Below are positions 25,623 through 34,298 of a stretch of 64,000 nucleotides of DNA, one piece after another. Source of the stretch: Candidatus Melainabacteria bacterium (GTDB lineage Bacteria; Cyanobacteriota; Vampirovibrionia; Obscuribacterales; Obscuribacteraceae). How positions within the stretch are numbered: the stretch's first letter is position 1; every line of letters starts with the position of its first letter. The position numbers were made by a program, and so were the translations under genes. The notes below the pieces were generated by a model. It did no database searches, was not told the DNA's origin, and saw nothing but the letters and a program-made list of their open reading frames with translations. The stretch lies in NCBI GenBank assembly GCA_003151275.1, contig PLXC01000185.1, forward strand, positions 62,001 to 126,000. Direction: 5' to 3'.

Positions 25623-25952
25623 TTATTTGACTCGCTTTTCTAACTTGAGTTTCGTGATTCTCACTGAAACGTCATTTAGACTTTTTTCAATTTTCTTTTG
25701 ATCTTTGATGCTCAGTTTTCCAGCATTTTTCGATTTCATTTTTTCAATTCTGGCGGATATGTCTGCCAGTGAGCTTTCCAAGTCGTCGTATTCCTTCTTC
25801 GTCAATTCGTTGGCTTTGAGCCCTTGTGCTGTTTCCTTCTGCAGTCGAACTTGTCTTTGGTAGATTGTAAATCGTGCTAAAGCTGGTTGCTGCAAAACCG
25901 AAGTTCCGACTAACACGGCAAGACTAGCCGCTAATATTGTTGCGCGTTTCAT
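25623..25952 (-). CDS. Small secreted coiled-coil protein
   Basis: This 109-residue protein begins with a signal peptide (MKRATILAASLAVLVGTSVL, cleavage after ALA). The mature part is Lys/Glu-rich and helical (YDDLESSLADISARIEKMK, KIEKSLNDVSVRITKLK), consistent with a short coiled coil. AAAGGAA lies seven bases before the ATG. It is convergent with the DUF2207 gene, 33 bases apart. I do not recognise the family; a periplasmic structural or chaperone-like role is only a guess. Confidence 0.75.
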   Translation of the reverse strand: MKRATILAASLAVLVGTSVLQQPALARFTIYQRQVRLQKETAQGLKANELTKKEYDDLESSLADISARIEKMKSKNAGKLSIKDQKKIEKSLNDVSVRITKLKLEKRVK

Positions 25953-26157
25953 GTAAATTCCTTTGAGAACAGGGTCACGTCATTTGAGCAAGTCTAGCCG
26001 CTTCGGTATCGCAGATCCATTCCTTGCCTGATCATTATCGTTCTTGTCGCTTGCCAAGGATCTGCTTCCGAAGAACTGGTGCACTCTTCGCAAATATTGC
26101 TGACTAAAAACACCACCTCGGGGCATAATTGATTATACGTAGAGGTCGGTCGGTTAT

Positions 26158-27510
26158 ATGTTCAGCCGCTTATCCAATCGGACGTTGTTAACGCTCTCTC
26201 TGTGCGCTTCTTTTCAGTTTTCGGTTGGTTGTGTTCGAGCACAAGAGTTTCTGAACCTGAAAATGGACAAGGCTGAGAAGCTCTTGCTCGGCAAGACGGC
26301 GAGCGATCAGCCGATTGAGAGCCGCCTTGATGCCGTTGAAATGAACTTGTATGGCAAGACTAAGCATGGTTCTGTTGTCAAACGAATGGAGGGAATAACG
26401 GATTTCCTCGGCATTAAAGACGACGGCAAAGCGAGTCTGTCAACGGAATCAGAAATTGACGCAACAGCCCCTGCAGTTGCGCCTCCGCTTGGTCAGCTTG
26501 ACACAACTTCATCGCCGTCCGCGCCCAAGGCAGAATGGCCAAACACCACTTCATCCCCATCATTGCCGAAGGCTGACCTGCCTGACACGGTTTCAGCGTC
26601 TTCTGCTCCGAAACCTGCTGCGTCTGCTTCACCAAATTCTCTCAAAACCGCACCCGCAACAGCTCGGGTCCCAGCTCTTGGTCAGAAACTGACTCCTGTG
26701 GCTGATCATACTAAAGCGCCGCTAGCTAAAACAGCCTCAGCAAAGCATCCGGAAAATGGGACCCTTGCACCACTGAAAGCACAAGAAGCGGTGATGGCGG
26801 TGCCGCCTGTAGCGCCGAAACATCAGGATGCGCAGATGCCACCAGCTGCCCCGTCGATCGCGGCAACAATGAATCACACCGGTTGGAATTCACAGGCTCG
26901 CGACCTGCTGCGAGAAGGATTGAGGCTACATTCCACGGGGCAATATCGAGAAGCCGAAGCTACCTTCCGGCAAGTGCTCACTTTCGACCCACGCAATGCA
27001 GACGCCTTCTACAATCTAGGCTCGTTAGCCGAGCGCAACCACGATTATGTTGTCGCTTTGACGAATTACCGAGCCGCACTTAACTTTAATCCAAAAGATA
27101 AGGATTACATCCAGGCTGTCACCGCAATGGAAACTCAGCTATCCACAAGCGCGCCTCAAACAGCTACCGTGGGGCATTTTCAGGTGCCCACGATGGGCGG
27201 GTCGTCGGCAATTACTGGTGGTTCGCCATCGGCTGTTCCATTCCAGCTGAGCGGCACTCAAAATGACTTGCTCCTGAACTCCAACCAGGACAACAGTGGC
27301 AATGCGCCCAGCCTTTCGGTCACTCAAAACAATCCGCCCAACCTTTCCGTAACGCAAAACAATCCACCTACCATTGGAGTGTCGCAGCGACCTCCGAAAG
27401 GTCGAGGTGGTTTTGGCACGGTCATGAATGTGGGGATGAGATTTGCTTTGCAAGGCTCCGGATTGCACTGCCCAATTTGTAGAATGATGGGCGGCGGCTT
27501 CCATTTTTAA
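26158..27510 (+). CDS. Secreted protein with N-terminal repeats, Pro/Ala linker and TPRs
   Basis: The 450-residue product has a signal peptide (MFSRLSNRTLLTLSLCASF; VGC near residue 25 is a weak lipobox candidate). Two short repeats follow (KAEKLLLGKTASDQPIESR and AVEMNLYGKTKHGSVVKR). Residues about 100-240 are Pro/Ala/Ser-rich and disordered. TPR units occur at about 245-320 (LHSTGQYREAEATFRQVL, FYNLGSLAERNHDYVVAL). The tail has three SVTQNNPP-like repeats and ends with CPICRMMGGGFHF. The ATG is only weakly supported. The next gene starts directly after its stop, so they form an operon. Confidence 0.78.
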   Translation: MFSRLSNRTLLTLSLCASFQFSVGCVRAQEFLNLKMDKAEKLLLGKTASDQPIESRLDAVEMNLYGKTKHGSVVKRMEGITDFLGIKDDGKASLSTESEIDATAPAVAPPLGQLDTTSSPSAPKAEWPNTTSSPSLPKADLPDTVSASSAPKPAASASPNSLKTAPATARVPALGQKLTPVADHTKAPLAKTASAKHPENGTLAPLKAQEAVMAVPPVAPKHQDAQMPPAAPSIAATMNHTGWNSQARDLLREGLRLHSTGQYREAEATFRQVLTFDPRNADAFYNLGSLAERNHDYVVALTNYRAALNFNPKDKDYIQAVTAMETQLSTSAPQTATVGHFQVPTMGGSSAITGGSPSAVPFQLSGTQNDLLLNSNQDNSGNAPSLSVTQNNPPNLSVTQNNPPTIGVSQRPPKGRGGFGTVMNVGMRFALQGSGLHCPICRMMGGGFHF

Positions 27511-27975
27511 ATGTCCAAAGCGTTTCTAGTTTTTATTCTTCTCTCAATTCTTTCTGTCCGGACTGTGACTGCTGGTGAAAATTTCCGCGTCGAAAGGCCG
27601 CACGAGACTGGTGCAGGAGAGCTAGGAAAAAACTTTGGAGACATTGTTTTCGCCGGTCTGCGGACACCAATGCCTACCACTACCTTTGAACGTTGGCGGC
27701 AGAGCTATTGCGCTCCATTTATATGTAACATGGTCCTCTGCCATGGAGCCTGTGCCGCATATAAAGATCACTGCCCATCCTTCGCGGAGTCTGGCGTTGT
27801 AATCAATCTGGATGCTTCGAACTGCCTTGTTCCAGGCGGGTCGGCTGGGATGCCACAAGCATACTCAAGCTCAAATTCGGACGCGGCGGGGGCTTCTGGC
27901 AGGCCCAGGCAAGGCGTGAAATTAGAATCTAAAGAGTCTTCGACGGTAACTGTTCAAAACGGTTGTTGTAGATAG
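27511..27975 (+). CDS. Secreted Cys-containing protein
   Basis: The ATG follows the upstream stop codon with no gap. The product is 154 residues with a signal peptide (AFLVFILLSILSVRTVTA). The mature protein contains a compact cysteine cluster (YCAPFICNMVLCHGACA, DHCPS, NCLVP) and ends NGCCR, which suggests disulfides after export. I do not recognise the family. Translational coupling to the TPR protein suggests a joint extracytoplasmic function, possibly as partner or accessory subunit. Confidence 0.7.
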   Translation: MSKAFLVFILLSILSVRTVTAGENFRVERPHETGAGELGKNFGDIVFAGLRTPMPTTTFERWRQSYCAPFICNMVLCHGACAAYKDHCPSFAESGVVINLDASNCLVPGGSAGMPQAYSSSNSDAAGASGRPRQGVKLESKESSTVTVQNGCCR

Positions 27976-28001
27976 GACGAATTGCCTGAGAGGTCACATT
28001 G

Positions 28002-28023
28002 CCTGGGAGCGCCGGCATCCTTG
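28002..28023. repeat. Dispersed 22-bp repeat, copy 2 (intergenic)
   Basis: It is identical to 17804-17825 over 22 bases, about 25 bases after the end of the Cys-containing gene. The rest of the 292-base gap up to 28268 holds GCAGC/GCTGC inverted repeats and no visible gene. Confidence 0.8.
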
Positions 28024-28267
28024 TCGCACCTAACCACTGGCTGCGAACTCAGAGTTCTAATCACTGCCGTGATCGAATCATGATTTTTTGATGGAAACAT
28101 CTTAGCAATATAGAAGTCTAATGATTAAGAAGCAGCGATTGGTTTGTTGCTCAAAATCTGAGTCTGAATATCGAAAAGCAGCAATCAGGTTGGCTGCTGC
28201 GATTGTTTATGGCATGAGATATGGTTTCGGACGCGTGCGCAAGCAAACTTTCTAGGGGTAAATCGGA

Positions 28268-28468
28268 ATGTCTTATATCAACAAAGAAAAATCGAGCTTC
28301 ATGCCAATTTTCATGGCTCTTAGTATCGTTACCGTGGTCGGCTTCGGTCTGATGTATCTTATGTTCTCCAAAATGCCTGCAGACAATGCTGACACTGTTT
28401 CTGCCGTAAAGAGCTCAGCGCCTGCACCCCTGCAAACACTGTCGAAGTCGGCTCATACTCACGTCTAA
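28268..28468 (+). CDS. Small single-pass membrane protein
   Basis: The 66-residue product has one hydrophobic helix (FMALSIVTVVGFGLMYLMF, about 15-33) and a short Ser/Ala/Pro-rich tail that should lie outside if the basic N-terminus stays inside. The family is not recognised. A purine-rich GGGG lies about ten bases before the ATG. It is isolated: the PAS protein downstream is on the other strand. Confidence 0.6.
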   Translation: MSYINKEKSSFMPIFMALSIVTVVGFGLMYLMFSKMPADNADTVSAVKSSAPAPLQTLSKSAHTHV

Positions 28469-28525
28469 GGGTGAAGTGTTTCCCTTTGCCACCATATCTA
28501 GTGCAGGGCTGTTGCGCAGATCAAC

Positions 28526-29797
28526 TCAACTGCGGTTCTTCTGATCTTCTATCTCGGTCCAAGTGGCAAACCATTTGATCACGGAACCATCTGCATCCCG
28601 CAGTGCAACTGCTCTGCCGAGGTGCCATCGATACGCTTTGTTCTTCGTCGTCTTCACGCCAATTGCTCGACGCAATCTGAATTCCATTTCGTAACTGTCA
28701 CCAGATTCAAGAGCCTTTTTCCATTCGTGCAAATATTTCGGCAAATCATCGGGATGCACTAAAAGCTGCCAGCCGTTATTTTGGCTTTGCTCGATGGATA
28801 GACCCGTATATTCCGACCATCTATCGTTGAAGAAATCTATCTCTCCATCCGCATTAGCTGTGAATACTATTTGAGGTATCGCGTCAGCCAGCATGCGAAA
28901 TCGTGTCTCGCTTTCTTTGATTTCTTCGGCCGCGCGTTTCTTGTCGTCAATGTCAGTGCTCGTGCCAAACCACAGTTTTTTGCCAGTTTTGGGATCTCGA
29001 AGCGTTTGAGCGCGGACGAGATGCCAGGTGTAAGAGCCGTTTGCCGCTCGGTAACGAATTTCCATATTGAAATCGGTGTCTGTGTGATACGCACGCTCGG
29101 CTTCCTCTAAACACTGCCGACGATCATCTGGATGCAGCACGCTAAGCCAGCTTCTCCCATCATCATCTTCACGCGCCATGCCGGTGAAATCGAACCAGCG
29201 TTGATTGGCATAAATTATTTTGCCGCTGGGATCGCACATCCACACGATTTGAGGAATTGCTTCAGCCAACAAGCGGAACTGAGATTCGCTTTCCCTCAGA
29301 TTTTTTTCGATCTTTTCATTTTCCGTCAAGTCAAAAACGAGAGTTACGCAGTCGGTGCCTTGCTCATCAATAGCAGTCACCTGAACGAGCACCGGTACGC
29401 GGCTGCCATCGCGGCGAATGTATGCTTTTTGATAAAAACCGGTGCGACCATTCTCACGCAATTGCACAATTGCCTCGGCATCGAGATGCAAAAGTTCAGG
29501 GGGTGTGAATTCAGTCCACCTAACGTCTCCAGAAAATAACTCGTCTTTTGAGTAGCCGAGCAACTTAACAGTCGCGTCATTTGCTTCAGTTATGTGTCCA
29601 TATATGTCCGCACGGTGCATTGCAACAATGTTTGAATCGATGAATAGGCGCAGTCGATCGGAGTCCGAAAATTCTTCATGCCGGTTAGCCATCTTTTTCT
29701 CAATTTTAGCCCGCTCTAGATGCGCTTCCAGTTCGAGAACTCTGGACCTGAGCAACAGCAGTGGATTAGATTTTGCAGAGGTATCACTTAGAGTCAT
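28526..29797 (-). CDS. PAS-only sensor-like protein, second of tandem pair
   Basis: The product is 423 residues with three PAS domains (about 50-165, 170-290 and 297-420) and no kinase, cyclase or output domain. Diagnostic segments are AMHRADIYGHITEANDATV, IPQIVWMCDPSGKIIYANQR and IPQIVFTANADGEIDFFNDR, each ending with a PAC segment such as GTSTDIDDKKRA. An N-terminal coiled coil (LRSRVLELEAHLERAK) may dimerise it. The ATG overlaps the end of the upstream paralogue by 14 bases and has AAGGAA upstream. Without an output domain it probably works by protein interaction, or it has lost its kinase part. Confidence 0.85.
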   Translation of the reverse strand: MTLSDTSAKSNPLLLLRSRVLELEAHLERAKIEKKMANRHEEFSDSDRLRLFIDSNIVAMHRADIYGHITEANDATVKLLGYSKDELFSGDVRWTEFTPPELLHLDAEAIVQLRENGRTGFYQKAYIRRDGSRVPVLVQVTAIDEQGTDCVTLVFDLTENEKIEKNLRESESQFRLLAEAIPQIVWMCDPSGKIIYANQRWFDFTGMAREDDDGRSWLSVLHPDDRRQCLEEAERAYHTDTDFNMEIRYRAANGSYTWHLVRAQTLRDPKTGKKLWFGTSTDIDDKKRAAEEIKESETRFRMLADAIPQIVFTANADGEIDFFNDRWSEYTGLSIEQSQNNGWQLLVHPDDLPKYLHEWKKALESGDSYEMEFRLRRAIGVKTTKNKAYRWHLGRAVALRDADGSVIKWFATWTEIEDQKNRS

Positions 29798-31070
29798 GAT
29801 CTAGTGTTCCTTTTTGCTCAATTTCCGTCCATGTCGCGAACCACTTTATTACTTGCCCAGTTCTACCACGCAAGGCAACAGCCCGACATAAATGTCGGCG
29901 GTACAAAATTGCTGATTCGCTTTTTATGCCTACGGCGCGCTTTAAGCGAAAGTCCTTTTCGTAAGTGTCGCCTGTTTTGAGGGCTTGCTCCCAATTTGAT
30001 AGATACGCCGGCAAGTCGTCCGGATGGATCAGCAGCTTCCAGCCATCATTAAGACTTTGCTCAATGGATAATCCAGTGTATTCAAACCAGCGATGATTGA
30101 AAAAATCAATTTTGCCGCTTGAATCAGCGGTCCAAACAATTTGGGGAATTGCGTCCGCTAGGGTTCGAAAGCGAATTTCGCTGGCTCGTATTTCTTCTTC
30201 AGCGCGTTTATGTTCATCAATATCTGTGCAAGTGCCAAACCATTTTTTGACGAGGCCATCGCCATCGAGCATCGGCAGCGCGCGAACTAACGTCCAGGCA
30301 AAGTTTCCGTCTTTGCGCTTGTATCTGGCGTCCGTTTCAAAAGCCGATTTGCTCTCGAAGGCTAGATCCCAGGCATCTTGTACACGTTGAGTGTCGTCTG
30401 GGTGGCACAATTCGGGCCACATCTTTTCAAAGCCAAGTGTCGGTTGCACCCCAGTTAATTCGAACCATCTTTTATTGAAGTAGTCGGTGCGGCCGTCAGC
30501 TGCTACCGTGAACACCATCTGCGGTATAGATTCGGCAAGCAGTCGAAATTGCGCTTCGCTGAGCTTAAGTTCCGCTTCTTTTCTTTTTCGGTCGGATAAA
30601 TCAACCACGAAACAGAAACAGTCTTCCCCCGTCGTGTCTGTTGCAACCACTGCAACCAGCACCGGAACACAGTGTCCTTCCTTATGAATAAATTCTTTTT
30701 CAAATGGAGCGCATGATCCGCTGGCAAATATTTCTGCACAAGCTTTGTCGTCCACTGATTTCCATTTTGGTGGCGTGATTTCAGTCCAGCCGATTTTTCC
30801 TGAAAGGATCTCGTCTCTGGTGTAACCAAGCAAATCTGTGAACGCTTGATTGACATACATTAGGTCACCCCTAACGCTCGCTCTGGTCATGGCGATTGAG
30901 TTAGCGGCTAAGAATCGCTCTAGGCTACTGCGGTATTGTTCGCTGACTGACGCGACCTTTTCGGTTTGGGTGTGAAAACTGTCATTGGCCAAGTCGCGGA
31001 GCTCTTGTTCGAGTTCCGCGATGCGCTGTTCAAGCTGCTCTTTTAAGTCTGGCCGCTCTTCATGCAACAT
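29784..31070 (-). CDS. PAS-only sensor-like protein, first of tandem pair
   Basis: The product is 428 residues with an N-terminal coiled coil (LEQRIAELEQELRDLAND) and three PAS domains (AMTRASVRGDLMYVNQAFTD; IPQMVFTVAADGRTDYFNKR; IPQIVWTADSSGKIDFFNHR). Like its downstream neighbour it ends just after the last PAC motif (WFATWTEIEQK) with no catalytic domain. The two proteins align end to end, so they arose by tandem duplication. The upstream gap to 31155 carries no clear promoter. The ligand and partners are unknown. Confidence 0.85.
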   Translation of the reverse strand: MLHEERPDLKEQLEQRIAELEQELRDLANDSFHTQTEKVASVSEQYRSSLERFLAANSIAMTRASVRGDLMYVNQAFTDLLGYTRDEILSGKIGWTEITPPKWKSVDDKACAEIFASGSCAPFEKEFIHKEGHCVPVLVAVVATDTTGEDCFCFVVDLSDRKRKEAELKLSEAQFRLLAESIPQMVFTVAADGRTDYFNKRWFELTGVQPTLGFEKMWPELCHPDDTQRVQDAWDLAFESKSAFETDARYKRKDGNFAWTLVRALPMLDGDGLVKKWFGTCTDIDEHKRAEEEIRASEIRFRTLADAIPQIVWTADSSGKIDFFNHRWFEYTGLSIEQSLNDGWKLLIHPDDLPAYLSNWEQALKTGDTYEKDFRLKRAVGIKSESAILYRRHLCRAVALRGRTGQVIKWFATWTEIEQKGTLDHDSK

Positions 31071-31154
31071 ATTTTTCCCTTAACAGCACTATAACTCACA
31101 AATGTGGCAAGTGCGTGTCATACGTCCTGAAAAGGTTGATCGGTTAGAGGTTGG

Positions 31155-31346
31155 TTATGCAGCACTTTGGCGCTGTGGCTTCCAAACAATTGAACAGACG
31201 CCGTCCTGGCAATGTCCATGTTCGAACTCAGGATGTCTTTCGCGCACCAAATCGAACCCTTCATCGAACTCTGTACACTCGGTATTGCATTTAATACCGT
31301 CAACAAGTTCCGAACTTTTCCGTAGTGAGTTCAAGTTGTTCATCAT
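31155..31346 (-). CDS. Small Cys-containing hypothetical protein
   Basis: A 63-residue frame begins MMNNLNSLRKSSELVDG; AAGAGG lies six bases before the ATG at 31346, and two further ATGs lie upstream in frame. The composition is acidic with three cysteines (IKCNTECTE and HCQDGVC), which could bind a metal. The opposite-strand frame across the same bases is low quality. I do not recognise the family, and the call rests on the ribosome site and composition only. Confidence 0.45.
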   Translation of the reverse strand: MMNNLNSLRKSSELVDGIKCNTECTEFDEGFDLVRERHPEFEHGHCQDGVCSIVWKPQRQSAA

Positions 31347-31413
31347 ATGCATCCTCTTCATAAGGATATTGACGGCTGTATATTACTCATGTTCCTGCCA
31401 TGCTTGTATAGAG

Positions 31414-31447
31414 AACATCCGCACAGCGAGCGGGCTGAGCGGATGTT
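31414..31447. other. Hairpin with nine-pair stem
   Basis: AACATCCGC at 31414-31422 pairs with GCGGATGTT at 31439-31447 around a 16-base GC-rich loop. It lies downstream of the minus-strand gene ending at 31486 and could be its transcription end; no proper T run follows. Confidence 0.45.
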
Positions 31448-31485
31448 TAAATGAACAGGAGCAGTCTATTCAGACTCTATCTTGT

Positions 31486-32010
31486 TTAATTCTGATCCAA
31501 AGCAGGATCGCGCCTTTCTATGACGGTTGATTTCGTAACAGTCGAATCCTGTCGTTCAAATGACGAAGGCTCAATTCTTTTCTCCACGATCACCTTTTGG
31601 GCTACATGTGTAGACTGGCGGCGCGCTGTGTAGAAATGGTGTCTCGCATGGTGCGAAATTCTTGGCTTGGCCACACTGCGATCGGTCCTTTGGGCAACTC
31701 GCGACTCAGTCTTAACAGCGGTGGTCCCGCCTGTATGTTCCATTACGGTGCTTGTAGTTTGAGTAGCCGGCAGCATTACGTGCTCGTGTCGTTCTTGGAT
31801 CAACGGAGCTGTCGTTCTCTGCGTGTTGCCGTCCGAATCTGTCTTCTCTTCTGTTCTGACTACGGTCGGTTTCATGTAACTGTCCAAAACAACCGGCGAA
31901 CCAGCAGTGGTTGTGGTTGTTGTGCTGACACTATCTTCAGCTGAACACATCGAATGTATTCCCATTGCGAGAGCTATAGCAAGGCATCCTCTCAAAGTAA
32001 TTTGATTCAT
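31486..32010 (-). CDS. Secreted Thr/Arg/His-rich protein
   Basis: The ATG at 32010 follows GGAGGAAAGG, and the product has 174 residues. It starts with a signal peptide (LRGCLAIALAMGIHSMCSA) and continues as a Thr/Val/Arg/His-rich, probably unstructured chain (STTTTTTAG; ISHHARHHFYTARRQ; repeated TVxKSTVIExR-like segments). The longer frame from 32046 is less likely because it adds a charged leader before the signal peptide. The family is not recognised; the composition suggests a cell-envelope or surface role. Confidence 0.7.
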   Translation of the reverse strand: MNQITLRGCLAIALAMGIHSMCSAEDSVSTTTTTTAGSPVVLDSYMKPTVVRTEEKTDSDGNTQRTTAPLIQERHEHVMLPATQTTSTVMEHTGGTTAVKTESRVAQRTDRSVAKPRISHHARHHFYTARRQSTHVAQKVIVEKRIEPSSFERQDSTVTKSTVIERRDPALDQN

Positions 32011-32196
32011 TTTTCCTTTCCTCCGTTCACCAATGCAGCGACGCAATACGAGACCAAGCTGTTCCTTCGGAGGCTGGTCGTTAAATGCAAATCGTTATCG
32101 GTCGCCCGATCTTTGCATTAATCTCACAGTTCCTGAGTATTAACCGGGTAGTTTGGGAACAAAGTGAAAGGTGATTGAATTAAAGAGGGTAGTGTC

Positions 32197-33696
32197 ATGA
32201 ATCTTTTTATCGACAGCCGATCTGCCACGTTTAGCTATTCTCCGGATAGTTTTGACGCACTGATCGACCGTCTGGAGCGGGTGGGATATGAACCCCTGAT
32301 GCGCAAAGCAGCGCAAAGCTTCTCGACTGTTTTTGGAGGCTCGCCGGACGAAGCTTCGATAGCCAAAAGCTCGGATGATGATGAGCTTGAAGATTTAGAG
32401 AAAGAGTGCGAGTTTTCGCGGCGCAAGCTCATGAGTTTAGAAAAGCTCGGATATGATTTTGGCCTTGATGCAAATAAGGGCACCACTAAGGCGCCTGATA
32501 TAAGTGGTGAAGTGTTTTTCAGCGAGGATGGTGCCGGGCTTTTATTCGTCACTGTTGTAGATTTCTATTCGAAAGTTACAGATCAGAAATCTGTTCCTGA
32601 TGCCACCAGTCGCATACGCATTGGTTTCATCGGTGACCCTGACGAGACGAGCAGCTTCTCAGAGTTTGCTGATGCTGTAGCGCGAGCGTTTGAAGACAAA
32701 AACATTGATTTAAAGTGGAGTCATGATGTTCTGCAGAATAAGCAATTCAACGAACTAGTATCTTCTCAGGACGACTCGTATCATTTGGCTTCACGCATTG
32801 GTGACAAAGAATTAAAGGCCGCGAAAGCGCTTGAGAACGTCAACATCCGCGAAACTGCCCAACTAGTGCGAAGATCAGGCGTTATTTTAGCTAAGGAACT
32901 ATTGAAGCAGAAGTCGGAAAACGCAAGCGAACTGATCAAATTTGTGGACCAACTTCTGCAAGCCGATTTGGTTCATCAGGAATATGTGGTTATGTGCTCC
33001 AAAACCGGGGCTCACGTAAACCGTGTTGAAAGCAGGGAAACGATCGAGCAGATGGGGCAGTTGGGAGTTTTGTGCTCTTGCGGAAAAAACATAGCCTCAG
33101 AACCCATTGAGGGACTTCTCGCCGCGGACGAAACTCTTCAGCGCATGTTGGACAGCAATTATTGGATGACCGCGACTGTTGTGCGCTTGTTGAACAGCTT
33201 AGGCGTCACCTCCGATCGAATCATGTTGCATACTGAAGCTGATTTAGATAACGTCGAGTTCATCGTCGACATCGACGGCACACTTGTGCTCTTCGAATTG
33301 AAAGACAGTGAATTCGGTCTAAATCACGCCTATTCGCTGGGCACTAGAATCGCCCTGCAGCGGCCGAAGCTTGCCTTCGTCGTTTCCACCCACGGCATCG
33401 CTCAAGAAGTAAAAGATCACTTCAAGCGTGTTAAACCGGAAGCGCAGATAGTTTATGTTGCTAACCTCCTGCAGTTGGAAGCAACAGTTCGCAAGGTTGT
33501 TGAGGGAATGCGTTTGATGCGAGCGAAGACATGGATGTCATGTTTCCAATCGTTCGTCTCATTCTCGCTAATGACTGTTTTGATGCCGAAGCTGCGGAAT
33601 GAAAGATTTGAGATACCGCATGTGGTGACTTCTGTGCAATCAGTTCAAACTGAACCTGAAAGCAGCGTTAGCACTCCCAGTACAGCGGTAAGGTAA
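32197..33696 (+). CDS. PD-(D/E)XK nuclease-like protein with possible zinc site (tentative)
   Basis: The 499-residue product has AGAGGG before the ATG. Residues about 340-440 resemble a restriction-endonuclease-like fold: D358 is followed by E367-x-K369 in the segment VDIDGTLVLFELKDSEF, and a helix-strand-helix with KLAFVVSTHGIAQEVKDHF comes next, as in PD-(D/E)XK nucleases. C267, H273, C293 and C295 (MCSKTGAH, LCSCGKN) could hold a zinc. The N-terminal 240 residues are alpha/beta and unknown, with an acidic coiled coil at 60-80. No methylase, helicase or other defence gene is adjacent. A nuclease or a catalytically dead sensor of this fold are both possible. Confidence 0.5.
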   Translation: MNLFIDSRSATFSYSPDSFDALIDRLERVGYEPLMRKAAQSFSTVFGGSPDEASIAKSSDDDELEDLEKECEFSRRKLMSLEKLGYDFGLDANKGTTKAPDISGEVFFSEDGAGLLFVTVVDFYSKVTDQKSVPDATSRIRIGFIGDPDETSSFSEFADAVARAFEDKNIDLKWSHDVLQNKQFNELVSSQDDSYHLASRIGDKELKAAKALENVNIRETAQLVRRSGVILAKELLKQKSENASELIKFVDQLLQADLVHQEYVVMCSKTGAHVNRVESRETIEQMGQLGVLCSCGKNIASEPIEGLLAADETLQRMLDSNYWMTATVVRLLNSLGVTSDRIMLHTEADLDNVEFIVDIDGTLVLFELKDSEFGLNHAYSLGTRIALQRPKLAFVVSTHGIAQEVKDHFKRVKPEAQIVYVANLLQLEATVRKVVEGMRLMRAKTWMSCFQSFVSFSLMTVLMPKLRNERFEIPHVVTSVQSVQTEPESSVSTPSTAVR

Positions 33697-33713
33697 TCTA
33701 CCGACTATGAAAA

Positions 33714-33747
33714 ATGAGGGGTTGTCGCTTTTGCGACAACCCCTCAT
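33714..33747. terminator. Bidirectional intrinsic terminator
   Basis: ATGAGGGGTTGTCGC and its exact reverse complement form a 15-pair stem around TTTT. An A run precedes the left arm, so on the minus strand the stem is followed by T residues. It separates the convergent genes ending at 33696 and 33774. Confidence 0.9.
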
Positions 33748-33773
33748 TCAATTCGAACTCGTGTTCAGTAGAA

Positions 33774-34298
33774 TTATTTCTTCTCTACTTTCGCTTCTGA
33801 TGTTCTGTGAACGTCTTTGACACCCAGTTCTTTGAAGATATCTTCAGCGGCTTTAAGCATATCTTTGTTATCGCTGTGAGCAGCGATCAAGATGTTACCT
33901 TCGCGGATTTTGCCTTCATACATTTTGGCTTCGTACTCAGGAATGCCCAAGCCGATCAACGCTCCAGTTGCGCCGCCGAGTGTTGCTCCTACTGCTGCAC
34001 CGCTCAATGCTGCCATGATCGGGCCGGCTGCTACGAAAGCGCCGAGACCAGGAATAGCGAGGGCGCCGATCCCAGCCAACCAACCTAAGGTGCCGCCAAT
34101 TACACCACCTGTGGAGGCGCCAGTTGCTGCGCCTTCAGGAGCCTTTGTTGTGTTTTTGTGAGCGAAATCTTGAGTACCTTCTTTATCTGGCAACAAAATG
34201 GAGATGTCGTTACTGCTGAAACCAGCTGTTTTAAGTCTGTCAACTAGCATTTCCGCTTGATCTAGCCGGGGTGTTAAACCAATAACTGTTTGTGCCAT
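33774..34298 (-). CDS. YflT/general stress protein 17M-like with glycine zipper
   Basis: The 174-residue product starts MAQTVIGLTPRLDQAEMLVD and continues LKTAGFSSNDISILLPD, which matches the N-terminal domain of heat-induced stress proteins (YflT/GsiB-associated 17M family). The centre is a glycine-zipper hydrophobic region (GGVIGGTLGWLAGIGALAI and GAAVGATLGGATGALIGLG), often membrane-inserting. The C-terminal domain (GNILIAAHSDNKDMLKAAED) repeats the small alpha/beta fold. GGAGGA lies seven bases before the ATG. The function is not known beyond association with stress. The long upstream gap with a large hairpin may be its regulatory leader. Confidence 0.78.
   Translation of the reverse strand: MAQTVIGLTPRLDQAEMLVDRLKTAGFSSNDISILLPDKEGTQDFAHKNTTKAPEGAATGASTGGVIGGTLGWLAGIGALAIPGLGAFVAAGPIMAALSGAAVGATLGGATGALIGLGIPEYEAKMYEGKIREGNILIAAHSDNKDMLKAAEDIFKELGVKDVHRTSEAKVEKK

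Noticed and set aside
31102..31530. 142-codon plus-strand frame
   Set aside because: The composition is poor, there is no ribosome site, and it overlaps the end of the secreted Thr/Arg/His-rich gene; the small minus frame fits better.
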